64,000 nucleotides of DNA from Arthrobacter subterraneus (GTDB lineage Bacteria > Actinomycetota > Actinomycetes > Actinomycetales > Micrococcaceae), in NCBI RefSeq assembly GCF_900099735.1, contig NZ_FNDT01000008.1, forward strand, positions 78,752-142,751, read 5' to 3'. Positions 1 through 9,243 of this stretch are shown piece after piece (position 1 is the first letter of the stretch; every line of letters starts with the position of its first letter). The notes under the pieces are model-generated. The model saw only the letters and a program-made list of their open reading frames with translations, was not told the origin of the DNA and searched no databases. The translations under genes and the position numbers were made by a program.

Positions 1-302
1 GTCATGAGGAGCGCGAAGTCGTCGGCGCGTTCGGTGACCATTTCGAAGGCGCGGCGCAGGATCTCCCCACGCTCCCGCGGTGCGGTGCGGGCCCACTCAT
101 CCTGGGCGGCGACGGCGGCGTCCAGTGCTGCCTTGCCGTCTTCGGGGCTGGCGTCGGCGATGGTGAGCAGTGTTTTGCCGGTGGCGGGATCCTCGACGTC
201 GAAGGTCTTGCCGTTGGCGGCATCGCGCCACTCTCCGCCGATCAGCAGACCGGTGGGAACCGAGGACAGAAGTTCTTGTTCGCGCTGGGCGGTGATAGTC
301 AT
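1..302 (-). CDS. gabD: NAD(P)-dependent succinate-semialdehyde dehydrogenase, 5' part
   Basis: This is the N-terminal 100 residues of an aldehyde dehydrogenase; the rest lies beyond the left edge. The reading frame opens at an ATG at 302 and begins MTITAQREQELL. It continues with LLIGGEWRDA and the FDVEDPATGKTL segment typical of the cofactor-domain start of GabD-type succinate-semialdehyde dehydrogenases, then EWARTAPRERGEILRRAFE. The family oxidises succinate semialdehyde to succinate in the cytoplasm, usually at the end of the GABA shunt. The catalytic Cys and Glu are outside the window, so the exact substrate is inferred from the N-terminus only. The 120 bases between it and rsmI hold nothing I recognise. 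Confidence 0.8.
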   Translation of the reverse strand, partial: MTITAQREQELLSSVPTGLLIGGEWRDAANGKTFDVEDPATGKTLLTIADASPEDGKAALDAAVAAQDEWARTAPRERGEILRRAFEMVTERADDFALLM

Positions 303-422
303 CCGGGAGCCTTTACGATCGACAATGGTGTGTTCGAGCTCTCACGCTAGCCCTGCGCCGCTCGCCCCGTCCATACAAACCTGCACGACGACGACGGCGA
401 TCCACTGTCAGAGTGCACAGTC

Positions 423-1475
423 TTACGTCCGCGCGGCCACCACCGCCGCGTACAGCTCCCGCTTGCTGACCCGCGAGTCTTCAGCCACGGCCGCGACCGC
501 CTCCTTGAGCCGGAGCCCCTGGCTCATCAGCTGGTTGACCGCTGCCACGTGGTCTTCGGGTGCAGTTGGCGCGTCGGCCGGTGCACCGCCCACGACGACG
601 GCGATCTCCCCCCGGACCAGGTTGCCTTCCACCCACTCAAGCAGGTGCTGCAGCGGCCCGCGGATCACTTCCTCGTACCGTTTGGTCAGTTCACGGGTGA
701 CGCACGCGGGCCGTTCCGGGCCGAATTCGGAGTGCAGTGCACGGATCATGGCTTCGAGCCGATGCGGCGCTTCGAAGAACACCATGGTGCGGCGTTCGGT
801 GCGCAGCTCGGCGAGCCGGGCCGCGCGTTCGCCGGCTTTACGGGGCAGGAAACCCTCGAAACAGAACCGGTCGGTGGGCAGGCCGGACAGGGCGAGCGCA
901 GTAAGGACTGCCGAGGGTCCGGGGGCAACGGTGACCGTGATTCCGCGGGCTGCGGCGGCCTCGACGAGGCGGAAACCCGGGTCGGAGACCGACGGCATGC
1001 CGGCGTCGGTCACCAGGAGCAGGGTGGCTCCGGCGGCAACGAGGTCAAGGAGCTCGGGGGTGCGGGCGGCCTCGTTGTGTTCGTGGTAGCTGAGGGTTCG
1101 TCCCGCCGGTGTCACGTCGAGGGAACGGATGAGCCGTTGCAGGCGCCGGGTGTCTTCGGCGGCGATGATGTCGGCGGTCTCGAGGAGCGACACCAGCCGG
1201 AAGGTTGCGTCGCCCATGTTGCCGATCGGGGTGGCCGCGAGCACGATACTGCCGTTCCCCCTCGTGAGCGACTCCGGGAGGAGGGGCTCGGGAGCGTCCT
1301 GGACGTCGTGGCCGTCAGGATCGTCCGTCGCGTCAGGGGTCTCGACGGCGGCGGGCACTTCAGAGGCGTCCGGGTCCTCGGGAGTGTCCGGGGCGTCATG
1401 GTTGTCCTGATCCCCGGGCACTCCCGTGCCGTCCGCGGGGAGGGTGCCGCCGTCGTCGTCGTTATGTTCCGTCAC
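423..1475 (-). CDS. rsmI: 16S rRNA (cytidine(1402)-2'-O)-methyltransferase RsmI
   Basis: RsmI is a SAM-dependent SPOUT-unrelated (tetrapyrrole-methylase fold) enzyme that 2'-O-methylates C1402 of 16S rRNA. The conserved core starts near residue 75 (GSIVLAATPIGN) and contains AEDTRRLQ, LVTDAGMPSVSDPG and the VAPGPSAVLTALALSGL segment of the family. The frame starts at a GTG at 1475. Residues 1 to about 72 are an unusual low-complexity tail rich in Asp, Glu and Pro that the family does not need, so a later start is possible. It is divergent from pmt (52 bases apart), a pairing also found in mycobacteria (Rv1003/Rv1002c). Identity of the core is secure. Confidence 0.93.
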   Translation of the reverse strand: MTEHNDDDGGTLPADGTGVPGDQDNHDAPDTPEDPDASEVPAAVETPDATDDPDGHDVQDAPEPLLPESLTRGNGSIVLAATPIGNMGDATFRLVSLLETADIIAAEDTRRLQRLIRSLDVTPAGRTLSYHEHNEAARTPELLDLVAAGATLLLVTDAGMPSVSDPGFRLVEAAAARGITVTVAPGPSAVLTALALSGLPTDRFCFEGFLPRKAGERAARLAELRTERRTMVFFEAPHRLEAMIRALHSEFGPERPACVTRELTKRYEEVIRGPLQHLLEWVEGNLVRGEIAVVVGGAPADAPTAPEDHVAAVNQLMSQGLRLKEAVAAVAEDSRVSKRELYAAVVAART

Positions 1476-1527
1476 CCGCTCAGCCTACTGTCCAGGAACT
1501 GTCAGGGCCGCTGGGTACGATGATCCG

Positions 1528-3153
1528 GTGAGCCAAACCACCACCGCCGCCGCCCTCCCTGAGGGATCCGGGCGGCAGTGGGTCCTCCCCGCGCGCACGG
1601 CGTTTTCCGAGCGGGTGCTGCGCCGGCGGCTGCTCGGTGAGGAGCTCCGGTTCGGGCTGTGGGGGTGGCTGCTGCCGGTGCTGGTGGCGGGAATCGGCGG
1701 GGTGCTGCGGTTCGTCCGGCTGGGTGAGCCCGACTCCCTGGTGTTCGACGAAACCTATTACGTCAAGGACGCCTATTCCTTCCTGCAGTCGGGGTATGAG
1801 CGGGAATGGCCGGAGGAGGCGGACACGTCCTTCAACGCCGGAAATCCCGGGATCCTCCTGGAGACGCCTGACTATGTGGTGCACCCGCCGGTCGGGAAGT
1901 GGATGATTGCGTTCGGGATGCTGCTGTTCGGTCCCTCAAATCCGTTCGGGTGGCGGTTTACGGCCGCGGTGGTCGGGACGCTGTCCATTCTCATCCTGGC
2001 CCTGGTGGCGCAGCGGCTGTTCGGATCGGTGGTGCTCGGCGGGGTTGCCGGGCTGCTGCTTGCGGTTGACGGTCATCATCTGGTGCATTCCCGGACGTCC
2101 CTGTTGGACGTCTTCCTCATGTTCTGGATACTGGTTGCCTTTGCGCTGCTGGTGCTGGACCGTGACTGGGCACGACGGCGGTTGGCCACCCTGATGGCCG
2201 GGCTCGCCCGTGAACGCGGGCAGCCCACCCGCGAAGAGCTGCTGTACGGGCCGTGGCTGGGTCTCCGTCCGTGGCGGATTGCGGCGGGCGTGGCGCTGGG
2301 TCTGGCGCTGGGAACCAAGTGGTCCGCGCTGCCCTATATTGCGGTGTTCGGGCTGATGACCGTGCTCTGGGACATGGCGGCCAGGCGCACGGTGGGAGTC
2401 CGGCGCTGGGTAGCGGGCGCCGTCGTCCGGGATGGGCTGCAGGCGTTTGTGTCGATCGTGCCCGTGGCTCTGCTCACCTACGTGGCGTCGTGGACGGGCT
2501 GGTTCCTCTCCACGGATGCGTACAACCGGCAGTGGGCCGCCCAGAATCCCGATCCGCTCTGGGACTGGGTTCCCGCTCCCCTGCGCTCGCTGGCCGAGTA
2601 CCACCGCAGCGCCTATTCGTTCCACGAAGGGCTCAGCTCCGAGCACCCGTACGAGGCCACGGCGTGGTCCTGGCTGGTGATGGGCAGGCCGACGTCCTTC
2701 CACTACCAGTCGGACGGGCTGACCTGTAACGCCGCCGACTGCTCCCAGGCCGTCAGCGTGGTGGGCAACCCGCTGATCTGGTGGGCCGCCGCGCTGTCGC
2801 TGCTGGTGGTGCTGCTGTTCTGGGCCGGCCGGCGCGACTGGCGGGCAGGCGCCATCCTCGCCGGTGTTGCAGCCGGGTATCTGCCGTGGTTCCTGTTTCC
2901 GGACCGCACCATGTTCTTCTTTTACGCCATCGTGTTTGAGCCGTTCCTCATCCTCTCGCTGGTCTACGTGCTGGGCCTGATATTGGGCCGTGCCGGGGAC
3001 CCTCCGTGGCGGCGGCGAAACGGTATTCTGCTCGTGGGGGGATTCGTTGTGCTGGCGGTATTGGTATCTGCGTTCTTCCTGCCCATCTGGACAGCTGAAA
3101 CCATTCCCTACAACCAGTGGCGTCTGCGAATGTGGATGCCAAGCTGGATCTGA
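1528..3153 (+). CDS. pmt: Dolichyl-phosphate-mannose--protein mannosyltransferase (PMT/GT39)
   Basis: This polytopic membrane enzyme transfers mannose from polyprenyl-phosphate-mannose to secreted proteins. The 541-residue frame starts at GTG 1528 (VSQTTTAAALPEG); a longer frame upstream overlaps rsmI and is unlikely. The acidic pair in the first extracytoplasmic loop appears as LVFDETYYVKDAYSF near residue 70, matching the catalytic Asp-Glu of PMT proteins. About ten hydrophobic segments follow, ending in the C-terminal block common in actinobacterial Pmt. It is divergent from rsmI, as in mycobacteria. Confidence in the family is high; its protein targets are unknown here. Confidence 0.92.
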   Translation: MSQTTTAAALPEGSGRQWVLPARTAFSERVLRRRLLGEELRFGLWGWLLPVLVAGIGGVLRFVRLGEPDSLVFDETYYVKDAYSFLQSGYEREWPEEADTSFNAGNPGILLETPDYVVHPPVGKWMIAFGMLLFGPSNPFGWRFTAAVVGTLSILILALVAQRLFGSVVLGGVAGLLLAVDGHHLVHSRTSLLDVFLMFWILVAFALLVLDRDWARRRLATLMAGLARERGQPTREELLYGPWLGLRPWRIAAGVALGLALGTKWSALPYIAVFGLMTVLWDMAARRTVGVRRWVAGAVVRDGLQAFVSIVPVALLTYVASWTGWFLSTDAYNRQWAAQNPDPLWDWVPAPLRSLAEYHRSAYSFHEGLSSEHPYEATAWSWLVMGRPTSFHYQSDGLTCNAADCSQAVSVVGNPLIWWAAALSLLVVLLFWAGRRDWRAGAILAGVAAGYLPWFLFPDRTMFFFYAIVFEPFLILSLVYVLGLILGRAGDPPWRRRNGILLVGGFVVLAVLVSAFFLPIWTAETIPYNQWRLRMWMPSWI

Positions 3154-3278
3154 CCGAAGCACCATCGCCACCGTGTCACCGTCATTGAGCCGCCGCCGCA
3201 GTGTTACCGCCGCAGCGTCGTTCTTCCAGTGTCGTTCTTCCAGTGTCACCGCCATCGAGGGAAAGCGAGCCACATCCC

Positions 3279-5069
3279 ATGCGTGAATCCTCCACCGAGC
3301 TCCTGGTCGATCTGCCGGCCGGATCCAACGTCACCGACCTGCTCCTCGCGCAGCACAAGCACGCACCCAACGCACCCCTGTATGCGGTGAAGAAGGACGG
3401 CACCTGGACAGACATCAGCGCGGACACCTTCCTCACGCAGGTGCGTGCGCTGGCCGGGGGCCTCCTGGCACGCGGGATCAAGCCGGGCGATTCCGTTGCG
3501 GTCATGTCGAAGACCCGTTACGAGTGGACCCTGGCCGACCTCGCCATCTGGTTTGCCGGAGCCGTCACCGTCCCCATCTACGAGACCTCCTCGGCACACC
3601 AGGTGAGCTGGATCCTTGAGGACTCTGCCGCCGTCGTCGTGCTCGTGGAGAACGAGGAGAAGGCGGCCGTGGTCCGGCAGGCTGCGCCGGATGCGCAGGT
3701 GGTGCTGATGAATGACGACGACGGCGATGCCTCCTTCGCCTCACTGGCGACTGACGGGAAGAGCATCAGCGATGAGCAGCTTGAGGCCGCCCGGACCAGC
3801 CGTACGCTGGCCGATGTGGCGTCGCTGGTGTACACGTCGGGCACCACGGGGCGGCCCAAGGGGTGCGAGATCACGCACGGCAACTTTGCGCTGTTTGCCG
3901 TGAACACCATCGAGTTCCTGCCGGAGCTGCTCAAGCAGGAGAACGCGCGTACCCTGATGTTCCTGCCGCTGGCCCATGTGCTGGCCCGTGCCGTGCAGCT
4001 GGTGTGCCTGACGGGCGGGGTGAAGCTGGGCCACACGTCGAACGCCCTCGAACTGCTCGACGATCTCGCCGCCTACAAGCCGACCTTCCTGCTGGTGGTT
4101 CCACGGATTTTCGAGAAGATCTACAGCACCGCTTCGCAGAAGGCGGAGGCTGCCGGGAAGGGCAAGATCTTCCGTGCGGCCGATGCCACGGCGGTGGCCT
4201 ACTCAAAGGCTCTGGACAACGCGGCCCGGGGCGGGAGCGGGCCGTCGCTGCTGTTGCGGGCTCGCCACGCGCTGTTCGACAAGGTGCTGTACCCGAAGCT
4301 GCGGGCTGTCTTCGGTGGCGAGGTTGTGCATACGGTGTCGGGTGCGTCGCCGCTCAGCGAACACCTCGCGCACTTCTTCCGGGGTGCCGGAATCAATGTC
4401 TTGGAAGGCTACGGGCTGACGGAGAGCACTGCGCCGTGTACGGCGAACACCGTTGCGCTGACGCGGGTGGGTTCAGTGGGCATTCCGATGCCGGGCACCA
4501 CCATCCGCATCGATGACGAGGGCGAGATCCAGGTCAAGGGCGTCGGCGTCTTCAAGGGTTATCACAACAATGATGCGGCCAACGCGGAGTCGTTCACCGA
4601 GGACCGGTTCTTCCGGACCGGTGATCTCGGCACTCTCGACGAGGACGGCTTCCTGCGGATCACGGGCCGAAAGAAGGATCTGCTGGTGACGGCGGGCGGC
4701 AAGAACGTGGCGCCCGCGCCGCTTGAGGAAAAGCTGCGGGAGCACCCGCTGGTGGCGCACGCCTTGGTGGTCGGCGACAACCGGCCGTTCATCGCTGCCC
4801 TGGTGACTCTCGATCCCGAGGCGGTGGAGAGCTGGGCTGCCGCTAACGGGCACAGCACTCCGGTGTCGGAGGTTGCGTTGCGTGCGGAACTCCAGACGGC
4901 GGTCGAGGCGGCAAACCAGCTGGTGTCGCGGGCCGAGCAGATCCGGAAGTTCGACATTCTGGACGCCGAGTTCACCCTCGAGTCCGGCTACCTCACGCCC
5001 ACGCTGAAACTGAAGAAGTCAACTGTGCTGGCCGATTACGGGACGGCGGTCGAGAAGCTTTACTCCTGA
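3279..5069 (+). CDS. Long-chain acyl-CoA synthetase (AMP-dependent, FadD15-like)
   Basis: This 596-residue ANL-superfamily enzyme activates fatty acids to acyl-AMP and then acyl-CoA. The start is ATG 3279 (MRESSTELLVDLP), preceded by a purine-rich site around 3257-3264. The P-loop-like motif YTSGTTGRPKG is near residue 185, the YGLTEST motif near 377, and the FFRTGDLG and GRKKDLLVTAGGKN segments lie in the C-terminal half. The last motif carries the conserved adenylation-domain hinge and is typical of long-chain synthetases such as FadD15. It is followed by 230 bases of repeat-rich intergenic DNA. Chain-length preference cannot be read from the sequence. Confidence 0.9.
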   Translation: MRESSTELLVDLPAGSNVTDLLLAQHKHAPNAPLYAVKKDGTWTDISADTFLTQVRALAGGLLARGIKPGDSVAVMSKTRYEWTLADLAIWFAGAVTVPIYETSSAHQVSWILEDSAAVVVLVENEEKAAVVRQAAPDAQVVLMNDDDGDASFASLATDGKSISDEQLEAARTSRTLADVASLVYTSGTTGRPKGCEITHGNFALFAVNTIEFLPELLKQENARTLMFLPLAHVLARAVQLVCLTGGVKLGHTSNALELLDDLAAYKPTFLLVVPRIFEKIYSTASQKAEAAGKGKIFRAADATAVAYSKALDNAARGGSGPSLLLRARHALFDKVLYPKLRAVFGGEVVHTVSGASPLSEHLAHFFRGAGINVLEGYGLTESTAPCTANTVALTRVGSVGIPMPGTTIRIDDEGEIQVKGVGVFKGYHNNDAANAESFTEDRFFRTGDLGTLDEDGFLRITGRKKDLLVTAGGKNVAPAPLEEKLREHPLVAHALVVGDNRPFIAALVTLDPEAVESWAAANGHSTPVSEVALRAELQTAVEAANQLVSRAEQIRKFDILDAEFTLESGYLTPTLKLKKSTVLADYGTAVEKLYS

Positions 5070-5134
5070 GGTTCAGGCGCTGTTGGTGGGGGCGTGCTCC
5101 GGTGAGGCGCTCGGGTGAGGCGCTCGGTCGGTGC

Positions 5135-5318
5135 GTGCCGTCGTCGTTCCTGAGGCGCTGCGCGGCTCACACTCCGCTGTTGGCGGCGACGCGTGATTCA
5201 GGCGACGCGCGCTTCGGGCGAGGCGCTCAATAGTGAGTGTGCCGTCGTCGTCGTTCGCTAGACCGTGCCGTCGTCGTCGTTCCTGAGTCGCTGCGCGGCT
5301 CACACTCCGCTGTTGGCG
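5135..5318. repeat. Duplicated 3' end of the TIGR01906 gene plus degenerate repeats
   Basis: Two near-identical direct copies lie at 5135-5185 (51 bases) and 5265-5318 (54 bases). They differ by one TCG triplet and one substitution. The second copy contains the real stop and last codons of the minus-strand membrane protein gene, so the first is a stray copy of that gene's end. A shorter piece (GTGCCGTCGTCG...) occurs at 5239-5256, and copies of GAGGCGCTCG scatter through 5100-5230. The rest of the 230-base gap shows no gene. Confidence 0.75.
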
Positions 5319-6862
5319 CGGCGGGCTTCGTAGGCGCGGGCGGACTTTTCGCGTCGTGCCTTGGTGGGCCAGGTGAGCACGAGCGTCAGCACCGAACCGA
5401 TCAGCACGATGGCTCCCACTGCTGCGGCGGCGTCGATCCAGAACTGTGCGGGGAAGAGTCGGATGAGCGTGTCGTCGAGGCGGAAGGTCCAGGTGCCGTC
5501 GGCGAAGAACAGTGCGTGGACCTGGGTGAAGAACGTTTCCCAGGCGAGGATTCCCGCGACTGCCAGCGCTATTGCAAGGACGAGCGTTGCCGTAGCGCCG
5601 GCGAACAGTGCCCTCCGGATGCCGCCGGGGTACTTGCGCGCGAGATAGATGCATGCGGCCACCGCGAGGAGTGCCAGGACAGTCGCGACGACGAACCCGG
5701 TTGCGAGAACGCCCTTCACATCAGCCATGTGGCCTACCTCGCTGTCGAGGAAGAGCTGATCGCCGTCCACATTGACCAGGTCACCGAGGTAGCGTGCGGG
5801 TGCCCAGTTCAGGATGTAATCCATCGTGTAGGAGCCGTAGGTCATGCGGTCCTCGGTGCTGAACCCGTAGCTGTCAGCCGGGAAGCCAGGACGGTGGTAT
5901 TCGACCCAGAGGAACAGGGGTGTGGTGACGGCCCGGACGGCGGCGGCGAGCAGGATCACCGGGAAGAACACCGCGACCATGACCTGCAGGACCCGTGGGA
6001 GGACCGGTTTCGCTGCGGCTGCCTCGTCGCGTTGGTTGGCGCGACGGCTGACGTCCTCTTCCGGAGGCCTGATGGAGAGGCTCGACGTGTCCGGATTGGG
6101 GTCGTCGGCCGGGGTGGTGCGGTTGCGGGTTGCTTTTGCTTTGGTCGCGGCGGATGCGGTTGCGCCGGCTGCGATTCCCGCGGCTGCGGCTGCCCCGGTT
6201 CCAGCTCCGGTTCCGGTTTCAGTTCCAATTCCATTTCCGCGCGACGGTGCCTCGTCCGGGGCGGAAGTGCCGGCCAACTCATCATTGTCGGGAGTCGCAG
6301 CAATCTGGCTCGTTGCCGGCGAGGTCGGGTCCGCGGTGGTTGATGCACCTGCAGTGGTCGCAGCGATGTGGCTCGTTGCCGGCTGCGGGTCGGTGGTGAC
6401 GTGGTCCGTTGGACCGGTGTCGGCCCTTGTCCCGGCGGGTTCTGGACGGTCCGCCGGCTGGTCAACGCGGGTGGAGGCGGGATTGTCCGCGTCGGGCGAG
6501 GTAACTGTTGCGTCGTCGTCGTTCCTGGTGGGATCACCTGATGCGGTGGGTGCCCCATCATCCAGCGGTTCCTGGGGATTACGGCCGGCAGCATCCGAGG
6601 GATTGCTGCTACGCCATGAAGTGGGTGCCGCAGGTGATGAATTGGCTTCCGGCGTCGTTTCGCCGGGAGCCTCTTCCGCCGACGTGGATCCGCCGGGCGA
6701 ACTGTACGCCGAGACGTCAGGGAGGGTGCTTGCCTTCCGCATGGGGAAGCTGCTCTCGCGCATCCGGGTAGGACGGACTCCGGTATCGTCCGAGCGCAGT
6801 GCTGCACGTCGTTCACCGCCTGCGGGCACACCCTGATTTTCGTTTTCAGCTTTGTCAGCCAC
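5300..6862 (-). CDS. TIGR01906 family integral membrane protein with long disordered N-terminus
   Basis: A 520-residue protein of unknown function. Residues 1 to about 285 are low complexity, rich in Ala, Thr, Pro, Ser and Asp, and probably disordered and cytoplasmic. From about residue 290 there are four to five hydrophobic helices with the family's features, including the loop FSTEDRMTYGSYTMDYILNW and the later W-rich helix LAWETFFTQVHALFF. The start is GTG 6862 with an AGGAGA site seven bases upstream. Family assignment rests on the C-terminal half; no enzymatic role is known. The gene's 3' end is duplicated downstream. Confidence 0.82.
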   Translation of the reverse strand: MADKAENENQGVPAGGERRAALRSDDTGVRPTRMRESSFPMRKASTLPDVSAYSSPGGSTSAEEAPGETTPEANSSPAAPTSWRSSNPSDAAGRNPQEPLDDGAPTASGDPTRNDDDATVTSPDADNPASTRVDQPADRPEPAGTRADTGPTDHVTTDPQPATSHIAATTAGASTTADPTSPATSQIAATPDNDELAGTSAPDEAPSRGNGIGTETGTGAGTGAAAAAGIAAGATASAATKAKATRNRTTPADDPNPDTSSLSIRPPEEDVSRRANQRDEAAAAKPVLPRVLQVMVAVFFPVILLAAAVRAVTTPLFLWVEYHRPGFPADSYGFSTEDRMTYGSYTMDYILNWAPARYLGDLVNVDGDQLFLDSEVGHMADVKGVLATGFVVATVLALLAVAACIYLARKYPGGIRRALFAGATATLVLAIALAVAGILAWETFFTQVHALFFADGTWTFRLDDTLIRLFPAQFWIDAAAAVGAIVLIGSVLTLVLTWPTKARREKSARAYEARRANSGV

Positions 6863-6997
6863 GACTGTCTCCTTGCATGGATCTCCTATCTAAGACAGTA
6901 CCCGGGTGGGCGGAGCTGGCTGCCGTCGGCCACGCCGCTGTGCCCCTCCGCTGCATCGTCTCTCTGTCGCTCTGCACCGTCTCCTTGTGGCTCTGCA

Positions 6998-7033
6998 GCG
7001 TCTCTATAAGCGTCTCTATAAGCGTCTCTATAT
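6998..7033. repeat. 12-bp tandem repeat, three copies, in a 347-bp non-coding gap
   Basis: Three copies of GCGTCTCTATAA (last one ending TAT) are arranged head to tail at 6998, 7010 and 7022, with weaker CGTCTC-rich sequence before them. They lie 136-171 bases upstream of the minus-strand TIGR01906 gene. On that strand each unit offers TATAGA, so an effect on its promoter is possible. The rest of 6863-7209 shows no gene, only a short perfect dyad (GAGGTTGAACCTC, 7118-7130) upstream of the DUF222/HNH gene. Confidence 0.8.
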
Positions 7034-7209
7034 GGGCGCAGAACCTCCGCGCGAAGATGCAAGACGGCACTCGGTGAGCGGATCCCCTGTCGCTTTGAGC
7101 ATTACGTACGCCCTATCGAGGTTGAACCTCTGTTCTGTTCGCTGTGGGCATAATCCACCGACGTTTCGGACCTGCCGGTTTTGTCAGAGGCAGGTGATGG
7201 AGTGGGGTT

Positions 7210-8319
7210 ATGAGGTTTTCCGAGGGGTTCGCGTTCGGCGCCGATGGCGCTGGTCCTTCCGGCGCGCGCCATTCAGGAGCTTCCTCCTCCGGCAGCTCGC
7301 ATCCAGGGGCCTCCCCCTATGACGGCTCACGGAGCGAGCCGGACTGGACGCAGATTCCGTTTAGCGGTGCGTTTGCCGGTCAAATGTGGGAAGGCAGCGA
7401 AGAGCTGGAGCCTGCCGGGCCGTGGGGTATGGTCGAGCTTCCGCCGACCAGCGCATTGCAGTCATTGTCCGACGCCACGGACACCCTGGAACGGTTGAAC
7501 GAGCTGCAGTGCTGGGCCGAAGCGCAGAAGGCCCGGCTCGTGGACCGGATCCGCGAGCTCTATGAAGCTGAAATTGCGCTCTCCGATGAGGCGAACTCTC
7601 AAGCCGACAAGGCCGAGACCCAAACCAAAACGCGGACCCAGACACTGACCGAGCGTGATGCCTTCATTGTTTCACTGGCCGCGGAGGAGATCAGCGCCCT
7701 GCTGCGGCTGCCGTCGCGGTCTGCCAAGACGTTCGTTGAGCAGAGCCGGCTCCTTGTGCATCATCACCGTCAAACCCTTACCAGCCTGGAATCGGGACGG
7801 CTGTCCTGGCGGCATGCCACCACGGTGGTGGAGGAATGCGTCGGTGTTCCCGCTGGCTCGGTAGCCCGGTTCGAAGAAGAACTCGTCGAAACAGCCGAGC
7901 AGTCCACCGTTCCCAAACTCACCCGCCACGCCCGCGGCCTCCGCGAACTGCTCCACCCCGACGCCGCACCCATCCGCACAACCCGTGCCACCGCAGACCG
8001 CCGGATACTCCTCGAACCCGCCCCCGACGGCATGGCCTGGCTCAGCGCCTACCTACCAGCCGAACAAGCCTGCGGAATCTACAACAGGCTCGACGCCGGA
8101 GCCCGCGGCCTCCAGACACCCGATGAACCCCGCACCCTCACCCAACTCCGCGCCGACGTACTCACCGACCTCCTCACCCACACCTGCAACGGGAACATCG
8201 ACACCGGAACCGGATACCGCGGCATCCACGCCACCGTCCACATCACCGTCCCCGCACTCACCCTCCTCAACCAACTCCCCGGCGCCGAAGATAGCGCCGG
8301 CGCTCTGAGCTGCTGCGGT
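7210..8319 (+). pseudogene. DUF222/HNH endonuclease gene, 5' fragment interrupted by IS3-family element
   Basis: This is the N-terminal 370 codons of a DUF222 (13E12-repeat type) HNH nuclease. The start is ATG 7210 after a GGAG site. The DUF222 region is recognised by ETLERLNELQCWAEAQKARL-like helices and the segments RLPSRSAKTFVEQSRLL and ILLEPAPDGMAWLSAYLPAE. The frame runs 21 bases into the IS and stops at 8340, adding a few foreign residues (DFGQRI). The matching 3' half resumes at 9592 in the same frame. DUF222-HNH proteins are very abundant in actinobacteria, and their role is unsettled. The fragment alone lacks the nuclease domain. Confidence 0.85.
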
Positions 8320-8349
8320 GATTTCGGACAGCGGATTTGATGGTTTTCT

Positions 8350-9243
8350 CTACGCTGCCATGGCTGGCTGTTGGTAACTGTAGTGGACTTCGTTGGGGCG
8401 TCGGTAATCGAGTGCTGAGTGCCGGCGGTGGCTGTTGTAGAAGCCCTCGATATAGCCGATGACGTCCCGTTTCGCTTGTGATTTAGTCGCGTAGACCGTG
8501 CGGTAAACCCGCTCGTTTTTCAACGCTGCGAAGAACGATTCGGCAAGGCTGTTGTCCCAGCACACCCCCGTGCGGCCCATCGAGGAGCGCATACCCAGCT
8601 TGGTGACGAGAGCCCGGAAAGCCGTTGAGGTGTAGACGCTGCCGCGGTCCGAATGCCAGATCGCGCCCGGCTCGATGTGGGTGGTCTGGGCAGCGTTCTG
8701 CAGGGCATCGGCGACCAGTTCGGTGCGCATGTGATCGGCGATGGACCAGCCCACGACTTTCTTCGAGTAGCAGTCGATGACCGTGGCCAGATAGATGAAT
8801 CCCTGCCACGTATGGATGTAGGTGATGTCTCCGACGAACTTCACCCCGGGCCGGTCCGCCGTGAAGTCACGTCTGACCAGATCCGGGACCGGTGTTGCCG
8901 CCTCCTTGTCGGCCTGCGTGGTGACCCGGAACGGACGCGGCTGGCACGGCATCAGGTCCTCGGAGCGCATGATGCTGCGCACCAGCTCCGGTGAGCACTG
9001 TGTGCCCTCAGCGGCGAGGTCGGCGTGGATCCGCCGGTACCCGTACGTGCCGTCGGCTTCGTCGAAGAAGTGCCGGATCCGGGCCGCTAACGCCTGCCTG
9101 CGGGCGGCGGTGGCGGAGAGTGGCCGGGAGAGCCAGTCATAGAACCCGGAAGCAGACACGGCCATCCACCGGCACATCTTCCACACCGGGTTGGTGTTGC
9201 CAGGAGCGTGTTTTTGGGAATCGATGAACTCGTACTTCGCCAC
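8350..9243 (-). CDS. IS3-family transposase OrfB (DDE catalytic part)
   Basis: A 297-residue rve-type integrase core. The catalytic triad is visible as D139 (VGDITYIH), D199 (WHSDRGS) and E235 (NSLAESFF), all three present in order. The N-terminal HTH_21-like segment contains DGTYGYRRIHADL. The annotated start is GTG 9243, but in this family the protein is normally made as an OrfAB fusion by -1 frameshifting. The frame therefore continues upstream through SRLVLCAGATVVAKYEF to the slippery site. It appears intact. Confidence 0.93.
   Translation of the reverse strand: MAKYEFIDSQKHAPGNTNPVWKMCRWMAVSASGFYDWLSRPLSATAARRQALAARIRHFFDEADGTYGYRRIHADLAAEGTQCSPELVRSIMRSEDLMPCQPRPFRVTTQADKEAATPVPDLVRRDFTADRPGVKFVGDITYIHTWQGFIYLATVIDCYSKKVVGWSIADHMRTELVADALQNAAQTTHIEPGAIWHSDRGSVYTSTAFRALVTKLGMRSSMGRTGVCWDNSLAESFFAALKNERVYRTVYATKSQAKRDVIGYIEGFYNSHRRHSALDYRRPNEVHYSYQQPAMAA

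Noticed and set aside
4..1089. Long plus-strand frame opposite gabD and rsmI
   Set aside because: It is Ser/Arg-rich without recognisable motifs and lies antisense to clear rsmI coding sequence; a high-GC shadow frame.
1936..3273. 445-codon minus-strand frame opposite pmt
   Set aside because: Arg/Gln/His/Pro-rich composition typical of an antisense frame to a membrane protein gene.
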